A stretch of 44,882 nt of DNA. Origin: Nitrospirota bacterium. Its GTDB lineage: Bacteria; JACPQY01. This document shows, piece by piece, positions 7,478 through 16,090 of the stretch. Each line of letters opens with the position of its first letter. Position 1 is the stretch's first letter. A program made the translations under genes and the position numbers. The notes under the pieces are model-generated. The model was not told the DNA's origin and made no database searches. It saw nothing but the letters and a program-made list of their open reading frames with translations. The DNA is taken from NCBI GenBank assembly GCA_016190245.1, contig JACPQY010000024.1, positions 185,620-230,501 on the forward strand, read 5' to 3'.

Positions 7478-9379
7478 ATGCACAACTCAATCGCACCCGA
7501 ATCCGGAGGACCAACCGAGAGGCCACCGAAACGGCGCACCCGTCTGCGCGAGGTGACGGTCCGTTTCGCGGGCGACTCCGGTGACGGCATCCAAGTCACG
7601 GGGTCGCAGTTCACCTCCGTCACCGCCATGGCCGGGAACGACCTCGCCACCTTCCCCGACTTTCCCGCCGAAATCCGGGCCCCGGCCGGTTCTCTCCCGG
7701 GCGTTTCCGGCTTCCAGATCCAATTCTCTTCCAGCGACATCTACACGCCGGGCGACCAGGCCAACGTCCTCGTGGCCTTCAATCCCGCCGCGCTCCGCAC
7801 GAATCTGAAAAACCTCGTTCCGAACGGCACCCTCTTCGTGAACAAGGACGAGTTCACGGACAAGAATCTCGAACGCGCCGGCTACGCCTCGAATCCACTC
7901 GGGGACGGTTCGCTGGCTGGCTACCGGCTCATCGAGATCCCCATGACCTCCCTCACGGTGAAAGCCCTCGAGAGCGTCGCCGCCCTCTCGCACAAGGAAC
8001 GAGAGAGGTCCCGCAACTTCTTCGCCCTCGGCCTAGTGTGCTGGCTCTACAACCGCCCACTGGCGCCCATCGAGAGGTGGATCCACAAGAAATTCGGCGA
8101 CACACCGGGGATCGAGGAAGGCAATAAGAAGGCCCTCCATGCCGGCTACAACTACGGCGACACGACCGAGCTGCTTCAGGTCGCGTATGAAGTCCCGCCC
8201 GCGCGGCTCCGCCCGGGCCTCTACAAGAACATCTCCGGCACAGTGGGGCTCGCGTATGGCCTCCTCACCGCCGCGCAGAAGGCCGGGCTCAAGCTGATCT
8301 ACTGCGGCTATCCGATCACCCCGGCCAGCGACCTCCTCCACGAGCTCTCGCTCTACAAGAACTTCGGCGCGATCACGATGCAGGCGGAGGACGAGATCGC
8401 CTCCATGAACGCGGCCATCGGCGCGTCTTTCGCGGGGGCGCTCGGCGTCACGGCCACCAGCGGCCCGGGAATGGCCCTGAAGAGCGAAGCGATCAATCTC
8501 GCGGTGATGACGGAACTGCCCGTCGTGATCGTGGACGTGCAGCGCGCCGGTCCCTCCACGGGAATGCCCACCAAGACCGAGCAAGCCGACCTCCTGTTCG
8601 CCATCCTCGGTCGCCCCTCGGAATCACCTCTGCCCGTGCTCGCGCCCTCCTCCGTGGCCGATTGCTTCAGCACCGCCCTCGAAGCGGTGCGGATCGCCGT
8701 GCGGTACATGACGCCTGTGATCGTCCTCGCCGACCTCTACCTGGTCTTCGGCTCGGAGCCGTGGCTCATTCCGGATCCGGACTCGATTGCACCGATCGAG
8801 ATCGAACCGCGGCGCAATCTGGGTCACGCTGCCGGCAACGGCGCGTACCGATCCTATGCGCGCGACCCGAAGACTCTGGCGCGGCCCTGGGTGCCCGCCG
8901 GCACGCCGGGCTTCGAACACCGGATCGGCGGCCTCGAGAAAAGCCAACTCTACGGTGATGTCTCCTACGACCCGGACAATCACGACGCGATGGTGAAACT
9001 CCGGGCCGAGAAGATCGAGCGCATCGCGCAAGACTACCCGCCGCAAGACGTGTACGGCGCGCCCGAGGGCCAACTCCTCGTCATTGGCTGGGGCAGCACG
9101 TTCGGCCCCATACGCACGGCGGTGGAACAACTTCTGGAGAGCGGCCTGTCCGTGGGCCATCTCCACCTGCGCCACCTCCATCCCCTGCCCGCGGATCTCG
9201 GCGGCATCCTGTCGCGGTACCGAAAGATCCTCGTACCCGAGAACAACTTGGGCCAACTCCGATTGCTGCTGCGGGGGCGCTACCTGGCGGACGTCCTCGG
9301 CTACAACCGCGTGACGGGCCAGCCGTTCAGCGTGCGAGAGCTTCGCGAAGAATTCCTGCGCCACCTCAACGGGAGTTGA
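7478..9379 (+). CDS. korA: 2-oxoacid:ferredoxin oxidoreductase, fused gamma-alpha subunit
   Basis: 633 residues. Residues about 20-190 are the gamma domain (VTVRFAGDSGDGIQVTGSQF), followed by the alpha pyrimidine-binding domain with YPITPAS (about residue 282), QAEDEIASMNAAIGAS and TSGPGMALKSEA, then a C-terminal domain II. With KorB it decarboxylates a 2-oxoacid, most likely 2-oxoglutarate, to the acyl-CoA while reducing ferredoxin, as in the oxygen-tolerant two-subunit enzymes. No 4Fe-4S delta domain is present. There is no Shine-Dalgarno before the ATG. korB follows directly. Confidence 0.93.
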   Translation: MHNSIAPESGGPTERPPKRRTRLREVTVRFAGDSGDGIQVTGSQFTSVTAMAGNDLATFPDFPAEIRAPAGSLPGVSGFQIQFSSSDIYTPGDQANVLVAFNPAALRTNLKNLVPNGTLFVNKDEFTDKNLERAGYASNPLGDGSLAGYRLIEIPMTSLTVKALESVAALSHKERERSRNFFALGLVCWLYNRPLAPIERWIHKKFGDTPGIEEGNKKALHAGYNYGDTTELLQVAYEVPPARLRPGLYKNISGTVGLAYGLLTAAQKAGLKLIYCGYPITPASDLLHELSLYKNFGAITMQAEDEIASMNAAIGASFAGALGVTATSGPGMALKSEAINLAVMTELPVVIVDVQRAGPSTGMPTKTEQADLLFAILGRPSESPLPVLAPSSVADCFSTALEAVRIAVRYMTPVIVLADLYLVFGSEPWLIPDPDSIAPIEIEPRRNLGHAAGNGAYRSYARDPKTLARPWVPAGTPGFEHRIGGLEKSQLYGDVSYDPDNHDAMVKLRAEKIERIAQDYPPQDVYGAPEGQLLVIGWGSTFGPIRTAVEQLLESGLSVGHLHLRHLHPLPADLGGILSRYRKILVPENNLGQLRLLLRGRYLADVLGYNRVTGQPFSVRELREEFLRHLNGS

Positions 9380-9402
9380 TCCGGTGGAATCCACACACCC
9401 CG

Positions 9403-9411
9403 CCCCCCCCC
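9403..9411 (+). other. C9 run at the 5' end of korB (frameshift site)
   Basis: Nine consecutive C between the best korB start (GTG 9384, with GGGAG 8 nt upstream) and the korB frame. The GTG frame and the korB frame are out of register here. Ten C (or seven) would join them and give the N-terminus VESTHPAPPPAPKLTRKD running straight into the family sequence. Confidence 0.7.
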
Positions 9412-9454
9412 GGCGCCGAAGCTCACGCGGAAAGACTTCCTGACCGAGCAGGAG

Positions 9455-10414
9455 GTGCGGTGGTGCCCCGGTTGCGGCGACTACTCCATCCTCAACGCGA
9501 CCACCCAGGCCTTCGCCCAACTCGGGATCCCGCGGGAGAAGTTCGTGATCGTCTCCGGCATCGGCTGCTCCTCGCGGCTCCCGTACTATGTCAACACCTA
9601 CGGCTTCCACGGCATCCACGGCCGCGCCCCGGCGATCGCTACGGGCGTGGCCCTGGCCAACCCGGAGCTTCACGTGTGGGTGGTGACGGGCGACGGCGAC
9701 GCCCTCTCGATAGGGGGCAACCACTTCATCCACACCCTGCGCCGGAACGTCAACCTCAAGATCCTGCTCTTCGACAACCGGATCTACGGCCTCACCAAGG
9801 GGCAATACTCGCCCACCAGCGAGTTCGGCAAGATCAACAAGAGCGCCCCCTACGGCACCCTCGAACGCCCGGTGGATCCGATCGCCCTCGCCTTGGCCGC
9901 GGGGGCCACGTTCGTGGCCCGTTCGGTGGACATCTATCAGAAGCACCTGGCCGAAGTCCTTCGCAAGGCAGCCCAGCACCGGGGCACCGCCTTCATCCAC
10001 ATTTTCCAGAATTGCTACGTCTACAACGACAACGCGTTCACCGAATTCGCGGACAAGGACGTGCGGGACGAGCGGAACGTTGACCTCGAGCACGGCCGGC
10101 CCGTCCTGTTCGGGAAGAACCGCGACAAGGGGATCCGACTCGACGGGATGCGCCCGGAAGTGGTGACCCTCGGAAACGGCGTGACCGAGAAGGACGTGCT
10201 GACCTACGACACCCGGAGCCTCACCCTTGCGCACATCTTCGCTCAGATGGCGCCACCCGCCTTTCCCATGCCGATCGGCATCCTTCACCAAGAAGAGCGG
10301 CCACCCTACGAGGAACTGGTCTATGGCCAGCTTGCGGCGGTGAGGGAGGCCAAAGGCGCCGGCGACCTTCGCGCGCTATTCCGCTCGGGCGAGACGTGGG
10401 AAGTGAGAGGGTGA
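9455..10414 (+). CDS. korB: 2-oxoacid:ferredoxin oxidoreductase, beta subunit
   Basis: The thiamine-diphosphate and iron-sulfur subunit paired with KorA. The first residues carry RWCPGCGDYSIL, with two of the cluster cysteines. Further on are GIGCSSR (third cysteine), GDGDALSIGGNHFIH (TPP/Mg binding) and DNRIYGLTKGQYSPTS. The GTG at 9455 is the only standard start in this frame, but it cuts off about a dozen residues (KLTRKDFLTEQE) that look native and has no properly spaced ribosome site. The true start is probably GTG 9384, reached through the C9 run at 9403-9411 if that is really C10 or if slippage occurs. Convergent with the Wzc-like gene. Confidence 0.9.
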   Translation: MRWCPGCGDYSILNATTQAFAQLGIPREKFVIVSGIGCSSRLPYYVNTYGFHGIHGRAPAIATGVALANPELHVWVVTGDGDALSIGGNHFIHTLRRNVNLKILLFDNRIYGLTKGQYSPTSEFGKINKSAPYGTLERPVDPIALALAAGATFVARSVDIYQKHLAEVLRKAAQHRGTAFIHIFQNCYVYNDNAFTEFADKDVRDERNVDLEHGRPVLFGKNRDKGIRLDGMRPEVVTLGNGVTEKDVLTYDTRSLTLAHIFAQMAPPAFPMPIGILHQEERPPYEELVYGQLAAVREAKGAGDLRALFRSGETWEVRG

Positions 10415-10456
10415 GGGGCAGCCGCGTCGGGTAACCCGGCCCGGCGCAATCGTTCG

Positions 10457-12568
10457 CTACGACGAAACCGCCAATCCCGATGCGTCCGCCTCGTCCCCTT
10501 CAGGGCGGACAGCGGCTGTCGCAGCGGTGTCCCGATCCCGCGTCACCTCGGCCTCGTTGAACACGACCCCCACGAACTTCTCCTTCGCACCCCGCAGGGC
10601 CTCCAGGGCGCGCGTCGCCATCGCCCGTGGCGTGCGGCCTGCCCGGTAGATGAGCACCACCGCATCCACAGCGGGAAAGAGCGCGCTCGCGTCCGCCGTG
10701 GGGAGCAGGGGCGGCCCATCAACGATCACGATGTCAAACTCCCGCCGGAGCTGGGGGAAAAGCCCCTTGCGCACGAGTTCTTCGAGGGACTCCACCGGGT
10801 GGAGCGGGGCGTTCCCCACGGGGAGGATCTTGAGATTGTCCAGGCCGGGCGCCCGCGTGAGCGTGGCCGGATCGAGCAAGCCAAACACGACAAGATCGTA
10901 GATGTCCTTCGTGACCTCCGGCCAAGAGAGTCCCTCGGCCAGAACATTCGTCCAACCCTGACCTTGACCAAACGGGACCACTTCGTGGAGATCGGGCGCC
11001 CGCACATTCGCCTCGAGGAGAAGCGTGGACTGCTGATTCTGTGCGTAGGCCGCGGCGAGATTGGCGGCCAACAGGGTCTTCCCTTCCCCTTCCACACTGC
11101 TCGTCACCAGCACGACCCGGGTCGGGCGATCCGGACGCGCCAGGGCGGATCGGAGGATTCGGAACGATTCCGCGGCCGCTGAATCGGGGGCGTTGTGAAC
11201 AACCAGCCCGCGGAAGGGATCGCCCCGGGCCGTGGCCTCGGCCTCGAAGGAGGGCACCAAGGTCAGCACCGGCGTGCCCAAACGCGCCTCGACCTCGGCC
11301 GGCGTGTGAAGCGAGCGATCGAGCGCTTCAGCACCGAGGGTGAGTCCCAATCCCACGGCCGGTCCAAGCAGGGCCAGCGCCACCAGCCCCCACAGCGGAT
11401 ACCCGCGAGCCGGCCGGGCGGGAAGCGTGGCAAGTTCAAGCAGGCGGACCAGATCCGTCTTCAGCGAGGCCTGCAGCTCGGCGGACTGGCGGGTCTGCTC
11501 CATCCGGTCTATCACGCCCTGGATACGCTCCACTTCCCGCCTGAGTCGTGCGAACTCGATCTCGTCCCCGAGGTAAACCAGGTTGGCCTGTTCGAGTTCG
11601 TTCTTCTGGGCCATCACGTGGTGCATCTTCTCATCGAGGTCGCCGATGAACCGTTCGAGCGCCGCTACGAGTTGTTCGCGCGCCTCTTCGCCCTGGCGGC
11701 GCAACTCCTCGATCTCGGGATGGGACTCCGTAAAACCAATGAGAAGATCCTGCCGCTTGAACAGGATCTCGATGTAGCGCGCGCGCAGCCTTTCATACGC
11801 CGCGGGGGCGTCGGGAAATTCGAGAGACGGCATCGCGTCCCGGCCCACCTCGACGGGAGCCTTCAGAATTCCAAGTAGTTCCCGCGCGCGCCGACCCTTC
11901 TGATCCACTTGGAGCGCCTGTTCGTCCAAGTCCAGGATGCGACTGAGATGGATCTGGATCGCCGAGTGGCCCTCCAGCACACGATGGGTCAGCTTGAACT
12001 CATTGAGGCGGGCCTCCGCATCCTGGAGCGACGCCTCGATCTGCTGCCGGTAGTCGCGCCCGAGTTGCTCGGGCATCTCCCCGCGCCCCGCCGCCTGGCC
12101 ATTGCGATATCCCTGGTAGGCGAGCGCGGCCTGGTTGGCGAGGTCGCGCGCCTCGCGCGGGGTCTCCGCCTCGGCATGCATGTCGAGGATGAGGGTCTCC
12201 CCTCGCCGGCTCACCTGCAGGCGACGCCGCAGATCCTCCACCACTTCGCCGTAGGCGGAGTTCCGCAGTCCTTCCTCGATCCCCAACCCCTCAGGGATCC
12301 GGCCCAGCCTCTGCGCCGCCACGAAAAGAATGGGAGCGCTCCTCACGATTTGGAGTTCCGTGGTCACATCAGCCACAACCGGCGCCGTGCCCAGATCCTG
12401 GCGAGAGGCCCATTCGAGCTGGACGGAGGACCGCGCGCGATAGACCGAAGGATAGAGAAGCGCCAGGGCCGCCGCCCCGGCCAAGCCGCTCAGCGTGGCC
12501 ACAGCCAGCGTCCCCTTCTTGCGCCCCAGGGCGCGGAGCCATCGCGAGGATGCGTGGGTCGAGCCCAT
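10457..12568 (-). CDS. Wzc/CapB-like polysaccharide chain-length and kinase protein
   Basis: 703 residues. Residues about 20-45 are the first membrane segment, 40-150 the Wzz domain, 150-370 a long coiled coil, then a second membrane segment (PLWGLVALALLGPAVGLGLT), and residues 485-703 a BY-kinase-type ATPase domain. The kinase motifs are Walker A SSVEGEGKT (about 490), Walker A' LLLEANVRAPD and Walker B IVIVDGPP (about 613). In the usual Walker A' (LLIDADLRRP) the first Asp is conserved; here it is Glu. The C-terminal tail contains no tyrosine, so the usual autophosphorylated Tyr cluster is missing. The ATG at 12568 overlaps the stop codon of the HD-GYP gene by one base. The upstream extension is rejected as non-homologous. 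Confidence 0.88.
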   Translation of the reverse strand: MGSTHASSRWLRALGRKKGTLAVATLSGLAGAAALALLYPSVYRARSSVQLEWASRQDLGTAPVVADVTTELQIVRSAPILFVAAQRLGRIPEGLGIEEGLRNSAYGEVVEDLRRRLQVSRRGETLILDMHAEAETPREARDLANQAALAYQGYRNGQAAGRGEMPEQLGRDYRQQIEASLQDAEARLNEFKLTHRVLEGHSAIQIHLSRILDLDEQALQVDQKGRRARELLGILKAPVEVGRDAMPSLEFPDAPAAYERLRARYIEILFKRQDLLIGFTESHPEIEELRRQGEEAREQLVAALERFIGDLDEKMHHVMAQKNELEQANLVYLGDEIEFARLRREVERIQGVIDRMEQTRQSAELQASLKTDLVRLLELATLPARPARGYPLWGLVALALLGPAVGLGLTLGAEALDRSLHTPAEVEARLGTPVLTLVPSFEAEATARGDPFRGLVVHNAPDSAAAESFRILRSALARPDRPTRVVLVTSSVEGEGKTLLAANLAAAYAQNQQSTLLLEANVRAPDLHEVVPFGQGQGWTNVLAEGLSWPEVTKDIYDLVVFGLLDPATLTRAPGLDNLKILPVGNAPLHPVESLEELVRKGLFPQLRREFDIVIVDGPPLLPTADASALFPAVDAVVLIYRAGRTPRAMATRALEALRGAKEKFVGVVFNEAEVTRDRDTAATAAVRPEGDEADASGLAVSS

Positions 12569-13500
12569 CAGGCCAGCACCTCGCGGATGCTCATCATCGG
12601 GTTGAGTCGCAGGTCCACCAGATGCGGACGCTCCGTCGCCGGCTCCGAGGCGTCGATGAACTCCACGACAGGCCGCATGGGATGGCCCGGATTGCAAAGG
12701 ACCACCCGCGCGAGCTTGCCCGTCGTGAGGCGGACCCTCGAGCCCGGCGGGTAGAGCGTGAGGCGCCGCAGAGCGGTCATCCACACCGCCCGCGGAAAGA
12801 TGTCCGGCGACTCCTTGATGAGCGTGTGGCAGGCCTCGACAAACGGCCGGGCAGCTCGGTGAGGGCGAACGTGCGTGACGCTCTCGATCGTGTCGCACAA
12901 TCCCACCAGACGGGCCAGTCGCCCGATCGCCGCCCCTTTGAGTCGGTCCGGGTAGCCGGAGCCGTCCACGCGTTCGTGCTCCTGCCGTACCATCTCGACC
13001 AGATCTCGCTTCAGGCGGAGTCGCTCGAGCCAGGCCGACCCCACCGCCGGGTGTCGCTCCACTTGGGCCCTTTCCTCCGGCGTAAGCGATCGCGGCGCGT
13101 CAAGAATGGCGGGGCCGACGGACATCATGCCCACGTCGTGCAAGAGGGCGCCCGCCGCGAGGAGGAGAAGCTCCTTGCCATCCACGGACCAGTCGCGCGC
13201 GAGCGCCACGGCCATGATCGCCACATTAAGGGAATGCTCCACGAGGAAGTCGCGGCGGTACTGATTGGGAACGCTGTCGAACACGCGCTCCAGCCAGACT
13301 TCCGGCGAGGCCTGCACCTGCGTGACGAATTGCCCGAGCAACTCGAAGAGCTTCTGTTCCCGTACATCGCGCCCTTCCTTGAGGGCGTCGAAAAAGACGG
13401 CACACTCGTTCCGTAGCCCCCACGCAAGAGAGTCCGCCTTCGCGCGGCGCTTCTGCAGGAGGATAGACTCCTCAAACTGCGGGACCTCGATGGTTTCCAT
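12568..13500 (-). CDS. HD-GYP domain phosphodiesterase-like protein
   Basis: 310 residues; the domain covers about 80-250 and lacks an attached receiver domain. Visible motifs are EHSLNVA (His89), HDVGMM (121-126), RHPAVGSAWL, QEHERVDGSGYP (173-184) and CDTIESVTHVRPHR. HD and GYP are intact, but the usual HDIGK lysine is Met and HHE is QEHE, so c-di-GMP hydrolysis is likely but not certain. The C-terminal 60 residues (TLYPPGSRVRLTTGKLARVV) are a common tail in this family. It is the first gene of the operon with the Wzc-like protein, linking cyclic-di-GMP to exopolysaccharide export by inference. Confidence 0.88.
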   Translation of the reverse strand: METIEVPQFEESILLQKRRAKADSLAWGLRNECAVFFDALKEGRDVREQKLFELLGQFVTQVQASPEVWLERVFDSVPNQYRRDFLVEHSLNVAIMAVALARDWSVDGKELLLLAAGALLHDVGMMSVGPAILDAPRSLTPEERAQVERHPAVGSAWLERLRLKRDLVEMVRQEHERVDGSGYPDRLKGAAIGRLARLVGLCDTIESVTHVRPHRAARPFVEACHTLIKESPDIFPRAVWMTALRRLTLYPPGSRVRLTTGKLARVVLCNPGHPMRPVVEFIDASEPATERPHLVDLRLNPMMSIREVLA

Positions 13501-13526
13501 CCGTGGACTTTCTCCGCTGGTTCGAT

Positions 13527-13555
13527 ATATTAGCGCGAAACAGTCCACGTTGCAA
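13527..13555 (-). promoter_or_regulatory. Promoter of the HD-GYP/Wzc operon
   Basis: On the minus strand, TTGCAA (13550-13555), a 17-nt spacer and TAATAT (13527-13532). The start ATG at 13500 lies 26 nt downstream, so this transcript has a normal short leader with GGAG in it. Confidence 0.65.
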
Positions 13556-13810
13556 GCGGCACCAAGCATCCATGCATTGGGGGATCGCAGTCGAGCACCC
13601 ATTGGAGAAACTGGAGGGACGCACTCCGCTGCGCACCGTTTCACGGGGGTCACGTCCCCTTCAGCCCCGACCTGCCCGCGGCCCGGCAGGCCCGCCGTAC
13701 CATCTCTGGCGGGCAGGCGGGCGGGGCGCAGCCCGCCACCGGACGGCCCGCCGCCTCGCCACTCCGAAACTACTTGACGGACCGCGAAAAACGAGGCAGT
13801 TTAGGCCGTA
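13556..13810. other. Intergenic region with GC-rich imperfect hairpins
   Basis: No gene is seen. Around 13671-13760 the sequence is built from repeated cccgcc/ggcggg blocks that can fold, for example CCCGCC near 13691 with GGCGGG near 13709. A TTGACG at 13774-13779 could serve the lipoprotein gene at 13811, but no convincing -10 box follows. Confidence 0.4.
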
Positions 13811-14821
13811 ATGAACCGCTGGATATCCCTTCCCCTCGCGGCGGCGGCTCTCACCTTCGCGTCCTGCTTCGAGGCGTTTGAAACCATCCATGTGGACACG
13901 GGCTGGCGGATGAAATACGCGGTCTATGTCCAGTCGGAATTGCCCGAAGTCGTCAACCGGTTCAACAAGATGCTCCAGGATTACTCGGTCACGGCCTCGG
14001 TGGGACGGGCGCAGAAGCTGGCCACCGTAAGCTACGATGGGGAATGGATAGAGGCAGCCCAGTTCTCGCCGGTCGGTTTCCAAACGACGATCCAGGAGGG
14101 CGGCAAGAACGGACCGCACAAAGTGACTCTGACGCGGACTTGGACAGCTGAGAAGGTTTCCGGCTATGTCGGCCAGGCAGGTTGGGCGGAATTGGCGGCC
14201 CAGGCGCGAAGACCGGGGAAGTACACCCTCACCCTCCAACTCCCGGGAGCGATCCGCTCGGCGGTCCTTGTGAAAAACGCCGGCATCACCGGGGAGAAGC
14301 GCATTCACCCCGACAAGACTCGCGGCGGCAAGGCCATCTGGCTTGTTCCCGATCTCCTGCTCGTGGACATGACCTCCATGACGATTGAGGCGTCCTTCAC
14401 CGGCCGGATGACAGCGAAGGAAGCGCCGCCGGCCACAACGATGGCCGCTCTCACGGGCTGCCAGTCCCCGGTAGTTCTCTCGCGCGCGGCGAAAGCGCTC
14501 GCCGGGGCGGGCGCGGCGATGGGAGAGGCCCGCCTCACACCCGACCAACGCCAAGCGCGCTATCGCGAGTTCCTTCCCGAAGTCAGCAGCCTGGAGAAAG
14601 AGTGCGCCAACAGCGAACTGGGCGCGTCGCTCGGCAAGCTGCGGGCCGTCCTTTCTGCGGCTCCGGCCACCGCGGCCCCGGCACCCACGCCGACGCCTCC
14701 CCCGCCACCCAAGGCCGCCGCCCCTCCGCCTCCGCCGCCTACGAAACCGGCCCCCGCCATGGAAGAGGAAGAAGGCGCTGAGGAAGAGGAAAGCGAAGAG
14801 GAAGAAGAGGAAGAGGAGTAG
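13811..14821 (+). CDS. Lipoprotein with Pro-rich and poly-Glu C-terminus
   Basis: 336 residues. Signal sequence MNRWISLPLAAAALTFASC gives a lipidated Cys19. Residues about 20-210 are a mixed alpha/beta domain of unknown family. A Pro/Ala-rich linker (PTPTPPPPPKAAAPPPPPPT) and an acidic tail of almost only Glu close the protein, as in envelope-spanning or cation-binding low-complexity tails. No relative is recognised. Alone between the HD-GYP operon (divergent) and the sigma factor operon (convergent). Confidence 0.75.
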   Translation: MNRWISLPLAAAALTFASCFEAFETIHVDTGWRMKYAVYVQSELPEVVNRFNKMLQDYSVTASVGRAQKLATVSYDGEWIEAAQFSPVGFQTTIQEGGKNGPHKVTLTRTWTAEKVSGYVGQAGWAELAAQARRPGKYTLTLQLPGAIRSAVLVKNAGITGEKRIHPDKTRGGKAIWLVPDLLLVDMTSMTIEASFTGRMTAKEAPPATTMAALTGCQSPVVLSRAAKALAGAGAAMGEARLTPDQRQARYREFLPEVSSLEKECANSELGASLGKLRAVLSAAPATAAPAPTPTPPPPPKAAAPPPPPPTKPAPAMEEEEGAEEEESEEEEEEEE

Positions 14822-14842
14822 CCCCGCGGCGAGCCGCCGCGG

Positions 14843-15121
14843 TCAAAGCCTCTCGAACCGTCTCAGGGCATCGCCGAAGTTCAGCACGTCCACGAGCAGG
14901 TCGGTGCGCGTGACGGGGTAGCCCCCGTAGGCGAGCTCCATTCGCCACGCGATGTAGCCTTTAGGCGGCAGGGGCAGAAAGGGGAACCGAAGGAGCCAGT
15001 TCCTTCTGCGGCACCGCCAGAGGAAAACCCCGAGCCAGAAGAGAAGGACCGGGACTTCGGTCCATCGCCAGAGCCGCTGGGTGGCCGGGCCGTGAAAAGC
15101 TTCTTGGTTGGAGGTCACCAT
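14843..15121 (-). CDS. Small membrane-associated protein, third gene of the sigma operon
   Basis: 92 residues with one likely membrane helix (TEVPVLLFWLGVFLWRC) followed by a basic stretch (RRRNWLL) and a soluble tail. Its ATG begins one base after the anti-sigma stop codon, so it is translated from the same mRNA as the sigma/anti-sigma pair. Function unknown; a membrane partner of the anti-sigma factor is possible. Confidence 0.6.
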   Translation of the reverse strand: MVTSNQEAFHGPATQRLWRWTEVPVLLFWLGVFLWRCRRRNWLLRFPFLPLPPKGYIAWRMELAYGGYPVTRTDLLVDVLNFGDALRRFERL

Positions 15122-15122
15122 C

Positions 15123-15386
15123 TCACGGGCCCGCCGAACCGAAAATCTCCTCGATCCTCGCGCGCAGATGGGGCGGCACGTTCACGGCACGCTCCCGGGC
15201 GCGCAGCCCGCTCACCGCGCGCATCGTCGCCTGCAGGCTCTTAAGCCACGCCACGCAGCCGGGGCACGTGAGGAGGTGGAGACGAATCCGCACGCGATGG
15301 AGCAACGGCAGCCGCCTTTCCATGTAGTCGCCGATGTTCTGCGCGGTCTCCCGGCAGGTTCCGGTCACCCTGGGCCAGCGGCTCAT
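15123..15386 (-). CDS. ZAS-type zinc anti-sigma factor
   Basis: 87 residues. The zinc anti-sigma signature is present: Cys11 (TCRETAQNIGDYMERRLP) and His37-x3-Cys41-x2-Cys44 (HLLTCPGC). ZAS proteins hold an ECF sigma factor inactive until a signal, often oxidation of the cysteines, releases it. No transmembrane helix follows, so it should be soluble, fitting a redox-type sensor. Its ATG overlaps the sigma stop codon (ATGA), and the sigma gene's last codons are a G10 run. Confidence 0.88.
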   Translation of the reverse strand: MSRWPRVTGTCRETAQNIGDYMERRLPLLHRVRIRLHLLTCPGCVAWLKSLQATMRAVSGLRARERAVNVPPHLRARIEEIFGSAGP

Positions 15387-16009
15387 GCCCCCCCCCCGCG
15401 CATCCGCTCGGCCAAGGCGTCTCGAAGCCCCAACCGTGCCCGATGGAGCAGCACCCTCAGATGGACGTCCGTGATTCCCAAGGCGGTGCAGATCTCCTGG
15501 GGCTCCCACTCCTCGATGTAGCGCAAGTGGAAGGCACTGCGCTGAAGATACGGGAGCCGCTGCATCGCTTCCCGGACCCACCCCAGGCGCTCCTCCTTGA
15601 GGAGTAGTTCCTCGGCATTGGGGGGAAAGGGGACCGCCATCGCCAGGGGCTGCCCTGATGCATCGAACATCGAATCGGGCGGGAAAGGATCAAGTGCGAC
15701 CGTGTCGAGCGAGATTTCCCGATGGCCTTCCCGTGACATTTCTCGCAGCACGTTCACGAGGATTCCGAACAGCCAGGTCCGTAGCTTGGACAGACCACTG
15801 AAATGATCCACTCGCTCCAACGCGCGCACGCCCGCCCGAGCCACGGCCTCCTCGGCCTCGCCGGGCGAACCGGTGGACCGCAAGGCAAATCGGTACAGGG
15901 CGTCCGACTCTTTCAAGAAGACCTCGCCCACCTCTTTCCGTCGCCGAACGGTGTCGGCAACAACGGGAGCAGAAACCGCGGTCGCGCCTCCCTTGCCCGG
16001 ATTATTCAT
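15383..16009 (-). CDS. ECF-type RNA polymerase sigma factor
   Basis: 208 residues. Region 2 is at about 31-95 (ALYRFALRSTGSPGEAEEAV ... LRTWLFGILVNVLREMSRE), and region 4 at about 145-200 (LGWVREAMQRLPYLQRSAFH ... PQEICTALGITDVHLRVLLH). The ATG at 16009 is chosen for the SD-like GAGG upstream and because the 30 residues before it are unlike the family. It should direct RNA polymerase to a stress regulon, with release from the ZAS partner as the switch. The C-terminus (ERMRGGGA) is encoded by a G10 run. Confidence 0.9.
   Translation of the reverse strand: MNNPGKGGATAVSAPVVADTVRRRKEVGEVFLKESDALYRFALRSTGSPGEAEEAVARAGVRALERVDHFSGLSKLRTWLFGILVNVLREMSREGHREISLDTVALDPFPPDSMFDASGQPLAMAVPFPPNAEELLLKEERLGWVREAMQRLPYLQRSAFHLRYIEEWEPQEICTALGITDVHLRVLLHRARLGLRDALAERMRGGGA
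15388..15397 (-). other. G10 run at the sigma/anti-sigma junction
   Basis: Ten G on the coding strand form the last sigma codons before GCA TGA, where ATGA starts the anti-sigma gene. With eleven G the reading becomes GGC ATG AGC and the sigma factor is fused in frame to the complete anti-sigma protein. Confidence 0.8.
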
Positions 16010-16083
16010 GCGCCTCTGAATCCCATTGCCCCGTGCGGCCTTGGGGATACGTTCCGATACCTGGTGTAGCGCATGAATAATCC
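15999..16083. repeat. 15-bp inverted repeat spanning the sigma start
   Basis: GGATTATTCATGCGC (15999-16013) and its exact complement GCGCATGAATAATCC (16069-16083), 55 nt apart. The left arm contains the sigma start codon, so pairing in the mRNA leader would bury it. Confidence 0.7.
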
Positions 16084-16090
16084 GCCCGAA

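Noticed and set aside
8624-10291. A 555-codon open frame antisense to korA/korB
   Set aside because: High-GC coding DNA opens long antisense frames; the protein has no recognisable family and both korA and korB are clear.
13774-13802. TTGACG upstream of the lipoprotein at 13811 as a promoter
   Set aside because: No acceptable -10 hexamer at 16-18 nt spacing.
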